Assembly (NCBI GenBank): GCA_947571775.1
Contig: CANOZK010000003.1
Coordinates: forward strand, 185,225-249,224
Direction: 5' to 3'
Length of the DNA stretch: 64,000 nt
Origin: an uncultured Lachnospiraceae bacterium
Lineage (GTDB): Bacteria; Bacillota; Clostridia; Lachnospirales; Lachnospiraceae
Positions 25,507 to 32,944 of the stretch are shown in pieces. The position numbers and the translations under genes are program-made. The notes under the pieces were generated by a model. The model did not search any database. It had not been told where the DNA came from and was given only the letters and a program-made list of their open reading frames with translations. Position 1 is the stretch's first letter; every line of letters begins with the position of its first letter.

Positions 25507-26817
25507 ATGAGCGAGAAAATTAAGAGGGAAGACAGAAAATTCAAATTTGAGACGTTGCAACTGCATGTGGGACAGGAGCAGGCAGACCCGGTAACCGATG
25601 CCAGGGCCGTACCGATTTACCAGACATCCTCCTATGTATTCCGCAACTGTGACCATGCGGCCGCACGTTTTGAATTATCGGATGCGGGAAATATTTACGG
25701 GCGTCTGACTAACCCCACAGAAGATGTGTTTGAAAAAAGGATTGCGGCATTGGAAGGCGGTGTGGCGGCTCTGGCGGTAGCTTCCGGCGCAGCGGCGATT
25801 TCCTATACCATTCAGAATCTGGCGCAGAATGGCGACCATATAGTATCGGCCAAAAACATTTACGGTGGTACATACAACGTGTTGGCGCATACCTTTCCAG
25901 AGTACGGCATCCAGACCACATTTGTGGATATTTTCAATGAAAAAGAAGTGGAGGCGGCCATTCAGGAGCGCACAAAAGCTATTTTTATCGAAACGCTGGG
26001 AAATCCCAACTCCGATGTGGTAGACATTGAAGCGATTGCAAAGATTGCCCACAAACATCAGATACCCCTTGTGGTGGACAATACCTTTGCGACGCCTTAC
26101 CTGGTGCGTCCCATCGAATACGGCGCGGATATCGTCGTGCATTCCGCTACCAAATTTATTGGGGGACATGGAACCACCCTGGGCGGCGTGATCGTTGACA
26201 GCGGAAAATTTGACTGGGAGGCTTCTGGAAAATTCCATTCCCTGACCGATCCCAATCCCAGCTATCATGGGGTGAGCTTTACCAAGGCGGCAGGCCCGGC
26301 GGCGTTTGTGACCAAAATCCGCGCAATCCTTTTGAGAGATACCGGGGCGTGCCTTTCTCCGTTCCATGCGTTTATTTTCCTGCAAGGATTAGAAACCTTA
26401 TCCCTGCGTGTGGAACGCCATGTGGAAAATGCGTTAAAAGTTGTGGAGTTTTTGAATGGACATCCCCAGGTGGAGGCGGTTCACCATCCGTCGGTTACAG
26501 ACGATGCATCCCAAAAAGAACTTTATCAAAAATATTTCCCCAACGGCGGCGGCTCGATCTTTACCTTTGAAATCAAAGGGGATGCACAGAAAGCGAAGGA
26601 TTTCATCGACAATCTGGAGTTATTCTCTCTGCTGGCAAATGTAGCGGACGTAAAATCCCTGGTAATCCACCCGGCCACCACCACCCACAGCCAATGCACA
26701 GAAGAAGAATTGCTGGATCAGGGAATTCGTCCCAATACCATCCGTCTGTCCATCGGCACGGAAAACATTGACGACATTATCCAGGATTTGGAGGAAGCAT
26801 TTAAAGCAGTGCATTAA
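25507..26817 (+). CDS. metY: O-acetylhomoserine aminocarboxypropyltransferase (sulfhydrylase)
   Basis: 436 residues. A PLP enzyme of the Cys/Met gamma family; the length and features such as [39 protein letters not shown] and [14 protein letters not shown] phosphate contacts fit O-acetylhomoserine sulfhydrylase, which makes homocysteine from sulfide. The PLP lysine is Lys216 in [13 protein letters not shown]. It is followed after 11 bp by an Rrf2 regulator and preceded by a strong promoter with an operator palindrome, suggesting control by sulfur or O-acetylserine status, as for CymR in Bacillus. Confidence 0.92.
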   Translation: MSEKIKREDRKFKFETLQLHVGQEQADPVTDARAVPIYQTSSYVFRNCDHAAARFELSDAGNIYGRLTNPTEDVFEKRIAALEGGVAALAVASGAAAISYTIQNLAQNGDHIVSAKNIYGGTYNVLAHTFPEYGIQTTFVDIFNEKEVEAAIQERTKAIFIETLGNPNSDVVDIEAIAKIAHKHQIPLVVDNTFATPYLVRPIEYGADIVVHSATKFIGGHGTTLGGVIVDSGKFDWEASGKFHSLTDPNPSYHGVSFTKAAGPAAFVTKIRAILLRDTGACLSPFHAFIFLQGLETLSLRVERHVENALKVVEFLNGHPQVEAVHHPSVTDDASQKELYQKYFPNGGGSIFTFEIKGDAQKAKDFIDNLELFSLLANVADVKSLVIHPATTTHSQCTEEELLDQGIRPNTIRLSIGTENIDDIIQDLEEAFKAVH

Positions 26818-26828
26818 GGAAACCATAA

Positions 26829-27278
26829 ATGATGAAATTTTCAAAGAAATGCAGATATGGCCTTCGGGCACTGATTGATTTGGCGGCAAATTCCGGCAAT
26901 GACCATATCGTGTTGGGCAGCATCGCAGAAAGAAACGGCATCTCGCCGCAGTATCTGGAGCAGGTGTTTGCATCTTTAAGAAGAGCGGGTCTGGTAAAAG
27001 GAATCAAAGGATCCCAGGGCGGCTATCGCTTAAATGCGGATCCGAAGGAGATTACCGTTGCGGCAATCCTTGAGGCATTGGACGGCAGCTACCAGATTGA
27101 AGAAGAAGAAAATTCGGTTGATGGACATAGCCATGGTATTTCAGCCAGCATCCAGGAATTGGTCATTGATCAAATCAATGGTCAGCTGAATCAACTGCTG
27201 ATAGGGATTACGTTAGATGATTTAAGGAAAAAATATCTGGATTATAAAGAGTATGGCCAGGATATGTATTATATATGA
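26829..27278 (+). CDS. Rrf2-family regulator (CymR-like)
   Basis: 149 residues. Rrf2 signature: FSKKCRYGLRALIDLA at the N-terminus, then GISPQYLEQVFASLRRAGLVKGIKGSQGGYRL. It lacks the three cysteines that hold a cluster in IscR and NsrR, so it is more like the cluster-free CymR regulators of sulfur metabolism. Its last codons (GAT ATG TAT TAT ATA TGA) form the attachment site of the downstream integrated element; the gene itself stays intact. Probable autoregulation of the metY operon is inferred from the palindrome at its promoter. Confidence 0.87.
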   Translation: MMKFSKKCRYGLRALIDLAANSGNDHIVLGSIAERNGISPQYLEQVFASLRRAGLVKGIKGSQGGYRLNADPKEITVAAILEALDGSYQIEEEENSVDGHSHGISASIQELVIDQINGQLNQLLIGITLDDLRKKYLDYKEYGQDMYYI

Positions 27279-27279
27279 G
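27262..27279 (+). repeat. attL: left attachment repeat
   Basis: ATATGTATTATATATGAG, identical to 36,867-36,884. It covers the last five codons and the TGA of the Rrf2 gene plus two bases, so insertion leaves the protein unchanged. Confidence 0.9.
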
Positions 27280-27288
27280 GTGTTTTTT

Positions 27289-27334
27289 GCCCCTGTTTTT
27301 CTGCTGTTTGCAGTGGATTTCAGGGGCTTTTTTG
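27289..27334 (+). terminator. Terminator just inside the left end of the element
   Basis: GCCCCTG (27,289-27,295) pairs with CAGGGGC (27,321-27,327), with an inner CTGC/GCAG stem, followed by seven T. It replaces the displaced chromosomal terminator of the metY-rrf2 operon and keeps that transcript out of the element. Confidence 0.85.
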
Positions 27335-27420
27335 TGTCTTTTGTTCTTCATTTTCTGGTATGTATGGTTTTTTAGTACCGTTTTAGTGCCAGACGAAAGG
27401 CTATTGAGATACGTTAATTG

Positions 27421-28044
27421 TTAAAAACGGGAAAGTATCCAGGATGCTCCTTTGAGAAATGCACGCTCATGATCATCCTGAAGCTGCCGGAACTCTTTCA
27501 TTAACCGTTCATACTTCTCCCATCTCATATAGCGCGGCTTTGGGATATGCCACAGGTACTGTATGGGCAGGTCAGGATGTTCTCTTCTCCACCAGGTATA
27601 GCCCAGCTTCTTTTCTACTATGCGCTCCATTTTCAGCCGCATTTCGTCTGTTCCGCTCTTTTGCTGGCTTGCATAATTTAGCTTTGCGCATTTGCGACAT
27701 ACACAATGTTTATAGTAATTGTACAGATACCGCACCCTTCGTCCACAATATGGGCAGTGGAAGTACATCCTGACGGATTTCCCATCTATACCAGGAACCC
27801 TTGACAATGGCAAATCCATATAGCGGTATTCCCCAGCCTTAGAAGAGAAGGTTTTTATCGATGCGGTTTTGCTTTGCACATAGTAGATAATGTCTCCTCC
27901 AATCAATGGATATTTTACGGTGGTTTTGCACCAAAGATATTTATCGCCCGCAAGATAATCATAAAAAGAAAAGCTATCAATCCTATGAAAATTTTCAAGC
28001 TGCCTGTGCGTCCTGTTATGCCCACCCGAACCATAACCGCCCAT
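27421..28044 (-). CDS. Zinc-ribbon protein of mobile elements, unknown function
   Basis: 207 residues beginning MGGYGSGGHNRTH, a glycine-rich start I associate with a family of uncharacterised mobile-element proteins. At about residues 106-128 a zinc ribbon is evident (CPYCGRRVRYLYN, then CVCRKCAKLNY). The C-terminus is rich in Trp, Arg and Lys and may bind nucleic acid. The frame is open to 28,155, but the ATG at 28,044 comes one base after the stop of the preceding gene and is preferred; ATG at 28,056 is the alternative. Last gene of the capsid transcript, with the element terminator region beyond. A role in packaging or regulation is only a guess. Confidence 0.7.
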   Translation of the reverse strand: MGGYGSGGHNRTHRQLENFHRIDSFSFYDYLAGDKYLWCKTTVKYPLIGGDIIYYVQSKTASIKTFSSKAGEYRYMDLPLSRVPGIDGKSVRMYFHCPYCGRRVRYLYNYYKHCVCRKCAKLNYASQQKSGTDEMRLKMERIVEKKLGYTWWRREHPDLPIQYLWHIPKPRYMRWEKYERLMKEFRQLQDDHERAFLKGASWILSRF

Positions 28045-28045
28045 A

Positions 28046-28336
28046 TTACGCCGCATCCTTTCTTGAAAGCATATTATTGAGCATGGCGATTGTGTACCGC
28101 CTAAGGCCGTAGAAATTGCTTCTGCCCACAGGGATGCGCCCCAGCCTTCCATCAAACTCTAACAGGTCATACGCCCTTTCCTGCATGATGGAAGAGATAA
28201 TATACTCTGCCACAAGCGGGTCTGCCTGATATGCTGCCGCACGCACCTGTGCATAATATTTGCCCTCCCTGCACTCTTTCAACAGGAATTTAGCCCTTTT
28301 CTCGGTTATCCCATAATCAGCATAGCTTTTTCGCAT
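28046..28336 (-). CDS. Conserved mobile-element protein, unknown function
   Basis: 96 residues, helical and basic (MRKSYADYGITEKRAKFLLKE...), with a C-terminal GRIPVGRSNFYGLRRYTIAMLNNML that looks like a DNA-binding helix pair. AGGAG stands 8 bases before the ATG at 28,336, which is chosen over 28,363. It follows the capsid gene by 63 bp, the place where head-completion or connector genes usually lie in phages, but the sequence does not look like one. A small regulator is equally likely. Confidence 0.65.
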   Translation of the reverse strand: MRKSYADYGITEKRAKFLLKECREGKYYAQVRAAAYQADPLVAEYIISSIMQERAYDLLEFDGRLGRIPVGRSNFYGLRRYTIAMLNNMLSRKDAA

Positions 28337-28399
28337 CCTATCCGCTCCTATATAGAAATCCACTGCTCCATAAAAATGTGGAGCAGTGGGGGTATGTGG

Positions 28400-29260
28400 C
28401 TACTCCGTTGCCGCCTTCGCTGCTGCTGCCTGCGCCTGGTAATAAATAGCCTTGGCTTTATTCTCCAGGATAAACGCATCATAGACAATACGTCCCTCTA
28501 CCAGGCTGCCGCTAATTCCCGGCGGGTCTTCATGTACCTTGTAATCTTCCAGTTTTGTTGGCGCCACACAGGCGCATGGATGGGCCAGCATGAAGCCGAA
28601 ATTCTCTGGAAGCCTTACCGCCGGAACTTTAATCACGGTTGCGCCGTCTATCAGAGCGATTACACCTTTTAGCCTTAAATCAGCCCCTATATCCGTTTCC
28701 AGGATAATATCCCTGCAACGCTTCATCGCCGTGTAAACATCCGGCGGTACGACCAGGATACGGCCTGTTTCTGGCACCTCCGCATTGTCCAAGGTATTGC
28801 TGGCGTTGAGGATTTCATCAAAGATATTTTCCTGGGTAAGTGCCAATGCTGCTGGCTTAGTTCCTGCGCTCTCACACATCACGCCGTAGGTGTAGCTGTC
28901 TACTTCCGGCACTACTTTTTCTCTTACCTGTCTTGCTAATGCGGATGCCGCTGCCAATTGCCGCGCCGTCTCATCATTATCCAGCTTATCAATGGCAAAT
29001 GTAAAGGAACGGTCATTCTTAAGGGTAAATTCCTCGGTTGTGGCATCCAGATCATGAATGGTGCCATACCTGCTTCCAGTAAATCCCGGAACCGGATTCC
29101 TGCTGTAATCGGTCATTTCACTTGTGCCGATTTTGTAAATTTTAATCGAATGCGCCCCTGTCCAGCTAAAATCCTGGTTGGTCAGAAGCGATTTTTTGCT
29201 TTCTGTTGTAAATAATTCGTCCACATAGGGAAGAAATTGTGTAACTAAACTGATTGCCAT
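28400..29260 (-). CDS. Phage major capsid protein
   Basis: 286 residues. Matches the pattern of HK97-fold coat proteins annotated in Clostridia prophages: MAISLVTQFLPYVDELFTTES at the start, a spine-helix region (NDETARQLAAASALARQVREKVVPEVDSYTYGVM, residues 94-127), then P-domain strands with RILVVPPDVYTAMKRCRDI, and ending FILENKAKAIYYQ with an alanine-rich tail. It lies 16 bp after the scaffold gene, as expected for a head module. No protease or portal gene accompanies it, so shell assembly would depend on the scaffold alone or on helper functions. Confidence 0.85.
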   Translation of the reverse strand: MAISLVTQFLPYVDELFTTESKKSLLTNQDFSWTGAHSIKIYKIGTSEMTDYSRNPVPGFTGSRYGTIHDLDATTEEFTLKNDRSFTFAIDKLDNDETARQLAAASALARQVREKVVPEVDSYTYGVMCESAGTKPAALALTQENIFDEILNASNTLDNAEVPETGRILVVPPDVYTAMKRCRDIILETDIGADLRLKGVIALIDGATVIKVPAVRLPENFGFMLAHPCACVAPTKLEDYKVHEDPPGISGSLVEGRIVYDAFILENKAKAIYYQAQAAAAKAATE

Positions 29261-29276
29261 AAATTATGATTCTCCT

Positions 29277-29723
29277 TTATTCTAGCTTCATAGCCTTTCG
29301 GATGGGGTCACCGCCTGTACGCCTTAATTGGTTTAGTGGCCCTGTGAATGGTTTCGCCCGTCTTGCTTCAAGCTGTGCCTGTTTTTCCTCATCTTTCCTT
29401 AAAGCCTCACGCTCGTTCATTAAGCCGTCTATGATGCCTAATGCCTTATCAAAGGCTTCCTCACTGCTGCAATTCAGCGCATCTAAAAGCGTTTCGGGAT
29501 AGCCCTTGTCCATTAGCTTCTGACGGCTGTTCAAACGAAATTCGCGTTGTAAAAGCTCCTGTTCCCTTTTGCCTAGTTCCTCGGCCTGTTTTTCCCTGTC
29601 CCGTGCAAGACGTTCCTGCACGATGGCGTTCACCTGGTCTTGGCTAAAGGTCTTTTGTCCCCCTGTCTGCTCAGATGGGGTTGTTGCCTGCTCTGCTGCT
29701 GTGCGGATGTTCTCTGTACTCAT
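29277..29723 (-). CDS. Phage capsid scaffolding protein (DUF4355-like)
   Basis: 148 residues. Thr/Gln-rich N-terminus, then KTFSQDQVNAIVQERLARDREKQAEELGKREQELLQREF (long amphipathic helix), then GYPETLLDALNCSSEEAFDKALGIIDGL, the typical order of the DUF4355/GP46-like scaffold proteins that shape phage proheads. The C-terminal part is basic (ARRAKPFTGPLNQLRRTGGDPIRKAM), as in scaffold-coat contacts. First gene of the capsid transcript, immediately downstream of a hairpin leader. Confidence 0.85.
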   Translation of the reverse strand: MSTENIRTAAEQATTPSEQTGGQKTFSQDQVNAIVQERLARDREKQAEELGKREQELLQREFRLNSRQKLMDKGYPETLLDALNCSSEEAFDKALGIIDGLMNEREALRKDEEKQAQLEARRAKPFTGPLNQLRRTGGDPIRKAMKLE

Positions 29724-29760
29724 AATCTCCTCCTGTTTTTACGCCTCAGTGGGCTAAATT

Positions 29761-29807
29761 AAAAAGGCGCAGAAAGACTCCATTTCAAATGGAACCTTCC
29801 CACGCCT
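29761..29807 (-). terminator. Leader terminator upstream of the capsid genes
   Basis: 43 nt (29,807 down to 29,765) fold into a stem of about 20 pairs with a 3-nt loop: outer AGGCG/CGCCT, then GGGAAG/CTTTC wobble pairs, then CCATT/AATGG. On the minus strand TTTTT and AATTT follow. It sits between the capsid promoter (29,872-29,900) and the scaffold gene, and also after the early genes, so late transcription must read through it. Confidence 0.75.
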
Positions 29808-29871
29808 ATGTATCCTGGCTTCCGTCCAGCTTGTCCGCTGTCCGGGGTACTTGCATATTCAAGTTTTATAT

Positions 29872-29900
29872 ATTATACCATATATCCAGTATCTATACAA
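29872..29900 (-). promoter_or_regulatory. Promoter of the capsid transcript
   Basis: On the minus strand: TTGTAT (29,900-29,895), 17-bp spacer, TATAAT (29,877-29,872). It lies 150 bp upstream of the scaffold gene, with a strong hairpin terminator in the leader between them. Confidence 0.6.
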
Positions 29901-29974
29901 TAGCCTGTTTCCTATATAGGTGTTTTGCCTAAATCAACGCCTTATTTTAACTTTTCTGGACATTTGCGTCCGTA

Positions 29975-30139
29975 TCATTCGTTTAATTCCAGGCACTTTA
30001 TATATGCCTTATTATACCGCCTATCTGCCCCATTTCCAACCTTTTTTATCTTATATGACCGGATGATAGGCCCCAGCCGTTCCAGGGCTTTCTCAAGTTC
30101 CTGCGGCCTTTCATAGCTTATCTCTATTTTCATCGACAT
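29975..30139 (-). CDS. Small mobile-element protein, unknown
   Basis: 54 residues starting MSMKIEISYERPQELEKALERLGP and ending KAYIKCLELNE; it is a short alpha/beta sequence with many Lys and Glu. The upstream AAAAGGAGGCGG is about 14 bases from this ATG, so the exact start (30,139 or 30,133) is uncertain. It is the last of a chain of small genes on the early transcript. Function unknown. Confidence 0.6.
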   Translation of the reverse strand: MSMKIEISYERPQELEKALERLGPIIRSYKIKKVGNGADRRYNKAYIKCLELNE

Positions 30140-30161
30140 TACGCCGGATACCGCCTCCTTT

Positions 30162-30332
30162 TCAATGCAAAACGCCCGCCATACAAAGGACAATCACCAA
30201 TAACAGGATGAACCCCAGCACCTCCGCAGCCATACCGGCAATGAAGTAGCAAAGGAATTTCAACCGCTCAAAGGGCATCGGCTCTTTGTTTGGCTTGCTT
30301 CTTAGGATGATCTCGTTAATCTCGTTGTTCAT
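30162..30332 (-). CDS. Small single-span membrane protein
   Basis: 56 residues: a polar N-terminus (MNNEINEIILRSKPNKEPMP) and one or two hydrophobic stretches (LKFLCYFIAGMAAEVLGFILLLVIVLCMAGVL, residues 25-56). The start overlaps the stop of the preceding mini-gene (ATGA) and has the same AGAAAGGCGGT-type ribosome site. A holin- or superinfection-exclusion-like role is possible but unsupported. Confidence 0.6.
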   Translation of the reverse strand: MNNEINEIILRSKPNKEPMPFERLKFLCYFIAGMAAEVLGFILLLVIVLCMAGVLH

Positions 30333-30454
30333 TTTGCACCGCCTTTCTCTGGCGCGGTCATGTTCACTGCAAATTGATATATCTGGTCTAGCACCCATAC
30401 ATCGTTTATTCTTGCCAAAACCTTGAAAATCTTCTTTATGTATCTTTTTTTCAT
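30329..30454 (-). CDS. 41-residue mini-gene of the element
   Basis: Begins MKKRYIKKIFKVLARINDVWV and ends with EKGGAK. GAAAGGCGG lies 6-7 bases before the ATG. The start overlaps the stop of the gene before it and its stop overlaps the start of the next (both ATGA), so it is part of a coupled chain. Basic N-terminus, amphipathic. No homology claimed. Confidence 0.55.
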   Translation of the reverse strand: MKKRYIKKIFKVLARINDVWVLDQIYQFAVNMTAPEKGGAK

Positions 30455-30582
30455 ACCGTACCGCCTTTCTTTACTCTGCTTTCCCGAAAAGCTGCCCGAA
30501 CAAAACCATAAATCATCTTCAAAAAACGTTCTGAATTGATTTCTTTTACCATTTCAATGATTCTTTGCTTGTAGTCCATCAT
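30451..30582 (-). CDS. 43-residue mini-gene of the element
   Basis: Begins MMDYKQRIIEMVKEINSERFL and ends RVKKGGTV. I recall similar short sequences (YK-RIIEM...I...KFL..IY) as common hypothetical proteins in Firmicutes mobile elements. Start at 30,582 overlaps the upstream stop (ATGA); an alternative ATG is at 30,579. Same AGAAAGGCGGT ribosome site as its neighbours. Confidence 0.6.
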   Translation of the reverse strand: MMDYKQRIIEMVKEINSERFLKMIYGFVRAAFRESRVKKGGTV

Positions 30583-30803
30583 GCGGCACCGCCTTTCTCT
30601 GCAAAAAGGCTTTTCAGTCTGTCGTTGGCTTCTCCCATTCCCATTTCAATCTCAAACAGTGCGTCAGCAAGGCTATTTGACGGTGCACCCGCAATCTCCA
30701 CGATTTCAGCGGTGAACATCTGCAAAATTCCAATTATGGAGTGTATACGCTCATACTTGCTGTGAATATCCTCTAATTCTACAAAAATTTCATATTTACC
30801 CAT
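30579..30803 (-). CDS. Small helical protein of the element, unknown
   Basis: 74 residues, acidic and helical: MGKYEIFVELEDIHSKYERIHSI at the start, LADALFEIEMGMGEANDRLKSLF near the end. The ribosome site region upstream (GAAGGGGTAGAAG) is moderate. Its stop is coupled to the next mini-gene. No recognisable domain. Confidence 0.6.
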   Translation of the reverse strand: MGKYEIFVELEDIHSKYERIHSIIGILQMFTAEIVEIAGAPSNSLADALFEIEMGMGEANDRLKSLFAEKGGAA

Positions 30804-30915
30804 AAATTTCTTCTACCCCTTCTGCCGGGAATATGCTATACTATATACAAGGTATTTTTTGTATAGCTTCCGGCTATTCCCCTGACCAATGCGCTAACAT
30901 TGGCCAGGGCTGTTT

Positions 30916-31140
30916 TTAGTTCCGCGGCATCTTTCGCTCTAACTCGGCTGCTGCTGCAAGAATCAGGTCACAGCATAGCCTGCTGTTTTGATGCCTTTGT
31001 GCAACTAGATCTGCTTCATCAGCCAACGCCGACCAATATTCATCTGTCTGCTGCACATCTGCATATTTTCGGTAAAATTTCCATGCATCTGTAAATATAT
31101 TATAGATTTTTCGCAATTCTTCATCTGCTGTCGTAAAAAC
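30916..31140 (-). CDS. Small element protein with unresolved start
   Basis: About 74 residues of protein-like sequence (FTTADEELRKIYNIFTDAWK, then DEYWSALADEADLVAQRHQ and DLILAAAAELERK). A good ribosome site, GGGGAGGCGAG, lies at 31,141-31,150, but the codon where ATG is expected is GTT, and the only in-frame ATG is far upstream inside the preceding gene. Either an unusual start is used, the start codon has mutated, or the gene is dead. The stop at 30,916 is firm. Confidence 0.45.
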   Translation of the reverse strand, partial: VFTTADEELRKIYNIFTDAWKFYRKYADVQQTDEYWSALADEADLVAQRHQNSRLCCDLILAAAAELERKMPRN

Positions 31141-31150
31141 TCGCCTCCCC

Positions 31151-31372
31151 TCATTCCCGCGGCATATAGAAGTTACATTTCCCGTTTCTCTGGTACTCAA
31201 ATAATTCAGCCAGCACTTCCCTGGCCCTCTCAAATGTCGGGTATGTCCCAAGTTCTGGCGCACGCTTTGAATTACTGGCAACGATGCCGTGATTGTTGGA
31301 TGGATGCTGCTCCACCCATACACAGCCTGGTTGTTCAATAATCATTGTACGTCCCTGATTCATAATTTTCAT
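31151..31372 (-). CDS. Small mobile-element protein, unknown
   Basis: 73 residues: MKIMNQGRTMIIEQPGCVWVE, then ELGTYPTFERAREVLAELFEYQRNGKCNFYMPRE. The pattern of short beta strands, an E-R-A-x-E-V-L-x-E helix and a final MP-E is common in small proteins of Clostridia integrative elements. It begins one base after the TGA of the upstream gene (TGAATG). Function unknown. Confidence 0.65.
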   Translation of the reverse strand: MKIMNQGRTMIIEQPGCVWVEQHPSNNHGIVASNSKRAPELGTYPTFERAREVLAELFEYQRNGKCNFYMPRE

Positions 31373-31621
31373 TCAGTCTCCCCATTCTTCCTGTTGCTGC
31401 TCTATCTCATCATTGCTTTCACTGTACAACCCCACATAGTTGCTTGCATCATCTGCAAAACATACATCAACATTTACATCTAATGGTCTAATATATCCAT
31501 CGGCGCATAGTGCTAGATAATAGACAGGACAATCAAAACACTTCCCGTCACTCCCCCTATACCTTGCGTATAATATTTTAGTACAAGAAATAACCTGTGT
31601 GATAAAATCTCTTTTGTCCAT
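31373..31621 (-). CDS. Small cysteine-containing element protein, unknown
   Basis: 82 residues starting MDKRDFITQVISCTKILYARY. GDGKCFDCPVYY-like CxxC (KCFDCP) and ALCADGY may hold a metal. The acidic C-terminus reads SNDEIEQQQEEWGD. AAAAGGAGAAGCG precedes the ATG at 31,621, preferred over 31,654. The stop abuts the next start. Confidence 0.6.
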   Translation of the reverse strand: MDKRDFITQVISCTKILYARYRGSDGKCFDCPVYYLALCADGYIRPLDVNVDVCFADDASNYVGLYSESNDEIEQQQEEWGD

Positions 31622-31653
31622 TCGCTTCTCCTTTTTATGTGGTAAAAATCTCA

Positions 31654-31719
31654 TGTCACCCTTGTCACCTTGTCACCCTTCAATTCTAGTTGAGTGACAT
31701 TAGTGACATGGGTGTCATC
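31654..31719. repeat. Iteron-like cluster, possible element origin
   Basis: Three TGTCACC words (31,654, 31,663, 31,671) are followed by two AGTGACA words (31,693, 31,702) on the opposite strand and a further TGTCATC at 31,713. The two sets face each other across TTCAATTCTAGTTGA. The cluster lies in a 306-bp gene-free stretch (31,622-31,927) just downstream of the RepA-like ATPase gene. Such clustered, inverted 7-mers are typical of initiator or regulator binding sites; an origin is inferred. Confidence 0.5.
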
Positions 31720-31927
31720 AAAAATATAACTTCTCTTTTTCCCAGTTCTATCACCATCAAGAGACAACCCATCCACAGCCCAGAACAATCCTTCATATTT
31801 GTTTATCAAACTTCCAACTTTGCACAATCTTCATATACCCATGGAATAAATAATAAACATACCCTCAAAACCTTGTATTTACTGGCTTTGCGCATAACTT
31901 TATAATTAAAAAACAGAGTATATGAAA

Positions 31928-32944
31928 TTATTTCTTAAACCAATACCACTTTCTGCCACCTGGTCCTTTGTGTAAATCAATCAATCCCTCTTTTTTCATC
32001 TTTGCCCTGACTGCATTAAATGTCCCTTCACTTATGCCATTTGCTTTAGCTGATTTTGTCAAATCATCGGCTTCTTTCTCCCCGTCTTCCAAGTAATCCA
32101 AAATAAAATCTTTTGCACTTTCCGAAGCAGGTTTAAACCGTACATTGTAATCATGTTCCGTAACAAATTCCCGGTCATGTTTATCTGAGTATCCTCTAAA
32201 TTCAGGGTGACCTTCTTTCAATTCAAACAGCACTGTCTTTTGCAACAATCCATAATTTGATTTCTCATGCGTTATGTATCGAATGCCTTTTTGTTCCGTT
32301 TCGCCAAGCATGATCACGCTTCTGGCAATGTCCCATATATCAGAGCTATCCGCCATCCGTTTTCTGCCATATAAACCAGACTGCTTGTTTGTGTGCATGA
32401 TTATAAGAAAAGTAGTCTTGTGTTTTTCACCCATCCCGATAAGTGGGTTTAAACAATATCGCATTTCATTCCTTTGCCCCATTTTTATATCAGGTGGGAC
32501 AAAACTCTGTAACGGGTCAAATATCACAAGTTCAGGTTTGTGTGTCTCGATTAGATCTTCAAGTAGTCTGCTATTGAATTTTACCTCGTAAAATCTATCA
32601 TCCTTAATGTCGATCGTTACCACATTCTTAAATGTGACATTGTTCTTTGTCAGCCGTCCTTTTAGCGTGTATTCCACAGAATCTTCCGATGAAAAAAACA
32701 TGACTTTTGACGGGGAAGGCTTGTCAATCCCGCTATTTTGCAATTCTCTTTCAAGTATCGTGTATTCACCGGAACTCAAACAGGCAGCGATATGACACCA
32801 AATAGATGTTTTTCCAGATCCACCGTCACCAGCTATAACCGTAATCTGATATTTTGGTATCCAACCGGATATGGCCCATTCTGGCTCTTTTTCCTCAAAA
32901 TCATTTAAGGTTTTTATGGATAAGTCCGTGATTGGAGGCTTCAA
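31928..32944 (-). CDS. RepA/KaiC-like AAA ATPase, probable replication helicase
   Basis: About 338 residues. Walker A is AGDGGSGKTS, Walker B is ELVIFDPLQSFV, and FLIIMHTNKQSG with SSDIWDIARSVIML completes a RepA/DnaB-like RecA fold. The C-terminal ~65 residues look like a winged helix (SEGTFNAVRAKMKKEGLID). The frame is open to a GTG at 33,094, but that part is the shadow of the overlapping upstream gene; a TTG at 32,944, overlapping the upstream TGA, begins the conserved PPITDLSIKTLNDFEEKEP. Such ATPases replicate plasmids and satellites. No primase is seen beside it. Confidence 0.75.
   Translation of the reverse strand: MKPPITDLSIKTLNDFEEKEPEWAISGWIPKYQITVIAGDGGSGKTSIWCHIAACLSSGEYTILERELQNSGIDKPSPSKVMFFSSEDSVEYTLKGRLTKNNVTFKNVVTIDIKDDRFYEVKFNSRLLEDLIETHKPELVIFDPLQSFVPPDIKMGQRNEMRYCLNPLIGMGEKHKTTFLIIMHTNKQSGLYGRKRMADSSDIWDIARSVIMLGETEQKGIRYITHEKSNYGLLQKTVLFELKEGHPEFRGYSDKHDREFVTEHDYNVRFKPASESAKDFILDYLEDGEKEADDLTKSAKANGISEGTFNAVRAKMKKEGLIDLHKGPGGRKWYWFKK

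Noticed and set aside
28046..28336. Portal, connector or head-tail adaptor identity for the gene after the capsid gene
   Set aside because: Position suggests it, but the sequence is short, basic and helix-turn-helix-like; no support for a connector fold.
31690..31905. Plus-strand frame in the iteron region
   Set aside because: No ribosome site, unlikely composition, and it covers the repeat words.
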